Source: Dictyobacter formicarum (lineage in GTDB: Bacteria; Chloroflexota; Ktedonobacteria; Ktedonobacterales; Ktedonobacteraceae). Taken from it: a stretch of 64,000 nt of DNA. The stretch is taken from contig NZ_BNJJ01000010.1 of assembly GCF_016587435.1 (NCBI RefSeq), positions 1 to 64,000 of the forward strand. Reading direction: 5' to 3'. Below the pieces are notes generated by a model that did not search any database, was not told where the DNA came from, and saw only the letters and a list, made by a program, of their open reading frames with translations. This document shows positions 63,088-64,000 of the stretch, in pieces (position 1 is the stretch's first letter; each line of letters starts with the position of its first letter). The position numbers and the translations under genes were made by a program.

Positions 63088-64000
63088 CTACTCTGGCTCG
63101 TGAGTGCCAAACATTTTTTGCTTGAAGAAGGGGACCGCGCTACAGAGCCGGAACCAGGTCCGGGCCGCGCCGCGCTCGAGACGGCTGTCGGCAGTGGCAC
63201 GCCGGGTATTGCCCAGCGTCTCACGGACCGCGTCAAAGCCATGCTTGATCATGCCAGCCTCGTAGTCATGGATGCCAGGCAGCAGCTGGACCTCGCCGCG
63301 CTGCACGGCCGCCAGCGTGCTTGCGAGCGAGCTCGCATCGCGCAAAGCCATGTTTGCCCCCAGACCTCCTACCGGAGTCATGTTGTGGAGGGCATCGCCC
63401 AGCACGGTCACGCGCGAACTTTCCCAGGGCTCAATCGGGACCGAAGACTTGAGCCTGAGCGGCGCCACATTGGCCGGGTCTGAATCAGAGACCAGTCGGC
63501 GCAGATCGGGATGCCAGCCTTTGATCATTTGTAGAACCTGCTTCTGCAGGGGCAAACCGGTCAGCTCCTGTGTGCCCGCGGGATAAGCATTTACATGAGC
63601 AATAAAGGCCCACAGGATATAGTTGCTGGTATCGGCAAAGAGCAGCTCGGGGTCCAGGCCAGCGGCTTGCAGGTTGCTGCCCACGCCACTTAATTCGTCT
63701 CGAGAGGCATATGTGTGGTCAAAGACCGCATTGAACATGAAATATTTTTTAGGGGGCATAACGATATTCATGCGCGTCCGCAACGGCTGCGGGAGCCAGG
63801 CCCGCGTCTCAGGCGTCAGCATCAGCTTACCACCAACGGCCAGCGCATCCGTCTCAATGCGGCGCGTCTGAGGCAGATACTGTTTGCACACCCTGGAATT
63901 CGCGCCATCCGCCCCCACCAGCACATCTCCTGTGGCCGAGCTGCCATCGCTAAAGAAGGCCGTCACCTTGCCCTCCGGTTGCAACTCGTAGCGCTCAAAG
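63088..64000 (-). CDS. FAD-dependent monooxygenase, C-terminal part (5' end outside window)
   Basis: About 303 codons, open to the window edge. GDVLVGADGANSRVCKQYL is the DG motif of class A flavoprotein hydroxylases, and VTVLGDALHNMTPVGGLGAN the GD motif that binds the FAD ribose and pyrophosphate. The N-terminal GxGxxG lies outside. It hydroxylates an aromatic or polyketide-like substrate with NAD(P)H, by family. The MPPKKYFMFNAVFDHTY insert suggests the UbiH/tetracycline-modifying branch but is not decisive. Confidence 0.88.
   Translation of the reverse strand, partial: FERYELQPEGKVTAFFSDGSSATGDVLVGADGANSRVCKQYLPQTRRIETDALAVGGKLMLTPETRAWLPQPLRTRMNIVMPPKKYFMFNAVFDHTYASRDELSGVGSNLQAAGLDPELLFADTSNYILWAFIAHVNAYPAGTQELTGLPLQKQVLQMIKGWHPDLRRLVSDSDPANVAPLRLKSSVPIEPWESSRVTVLGDALHNMTPVGGLGANMALRDASSLASTLAAVQRGEVQLLPGIHDYEAGMIKHGFDAVRETLGNTRRATADSRLERGAARTWFRLCSAVPFFKQKMFGTHEPE

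Overview
The window looks like a piece of a large, moderately GC-rich bacterial chromosome from a soil-type, sporulating or filamentous heterotroph. The most likely source is Chloroflexota, class Ktedonobacteria. This is an inference: it rests on the very high density of one-component regulators, the secreted glycoside hydrolases, the F420/PPOX-type proteins, the short dispersed palindromes and the many decayed insertion sequences. No rRNA or tRNA gene was seen to settle it.

Layout. Positions 1-0.6 kb carry the end of an IS4-type transposase. 0.7-4.4 kb hold regulators (TetR with a DUF998 membrane partner, HxlR), a methyltransferase and a small membrane protein. 4.5-12.8 kb encode secreted products: a GH13 amylase-type enzyme, a 930-residue BNR/beta-propeller protein and a Pro-rich lipoprotein, plus an APH-type kinase. 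12.9-20.7 kb hold an MFS exporter, a HEAT-repeat protein, an HlyD-type adaptor, a GNAT and an alpha/beta hydrolase. 20.7-24.5 kb form a regulatory unit: TetR-AraC-glyoxalase on the minus strand, divergent from a cytochrome P450. 24.5-25.5 kb are packed with palindromes and a MITE-like insertion next to a broken phosphotransferase gene. 25.6-28.7 kb are a three-gene sugar ABC uptake operon (two permeases and a Tat-lipoprotein binding protein) without its ATPase. 29.4-31.5 kb hold TetR, a VC0807-like membrane protein and a solitary nuoB. 32.8-35.2 kb encode a secreted GH5 mannanase-like enzyme. At 35.5 kb there is a small RiPP-like precursor with a Trp/Gly/Pro/Tyr repeat core. 36-43 kb carry AraC, a P-loop kinase, an ECF sigma factor with SnoaL tail, EthD, a decayed IS1182-type element and a TetR/AhpD-like divergent pair. 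43-64 kb are dominated by small regulator-plus-partner modules (TetR, PadR), DinB, SRPBCC, SDR, PPOX, phosphatase and hydrolase genes, ending in a partial FAD monooxygenase.

How the genes work together. The recurring theme is a local regulator next to one or two small effector genes. In several cases the operator can be read directly as a palindrome overlapping a TTGACA-17-TATAAT-type promoter (2.1, 22.96, 29.35, 46.9, 49.1 and 60.0 kb). The polysaccharide theme (GH13, GH5, sugar ABC operon) suggests scavenging of plant or microbial glucans and mannans.

Most unusual content. (i) A dispersed family of small hairpins with an invariant GCAAG/CTTGC pentaloop and freely covarying stems, often arranged as terminal inverted repeats of MITE-like elements. 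(ii) The orphan RiPP-like peptide. (iii) A regulator-DUF2269-PPOX cassette flanked by 133-bp inverted repeats. (iv) Many freshly broken genes: phosphotransferase, GNAT, nucleotidyltransferase, two epimerase tails and transposases.
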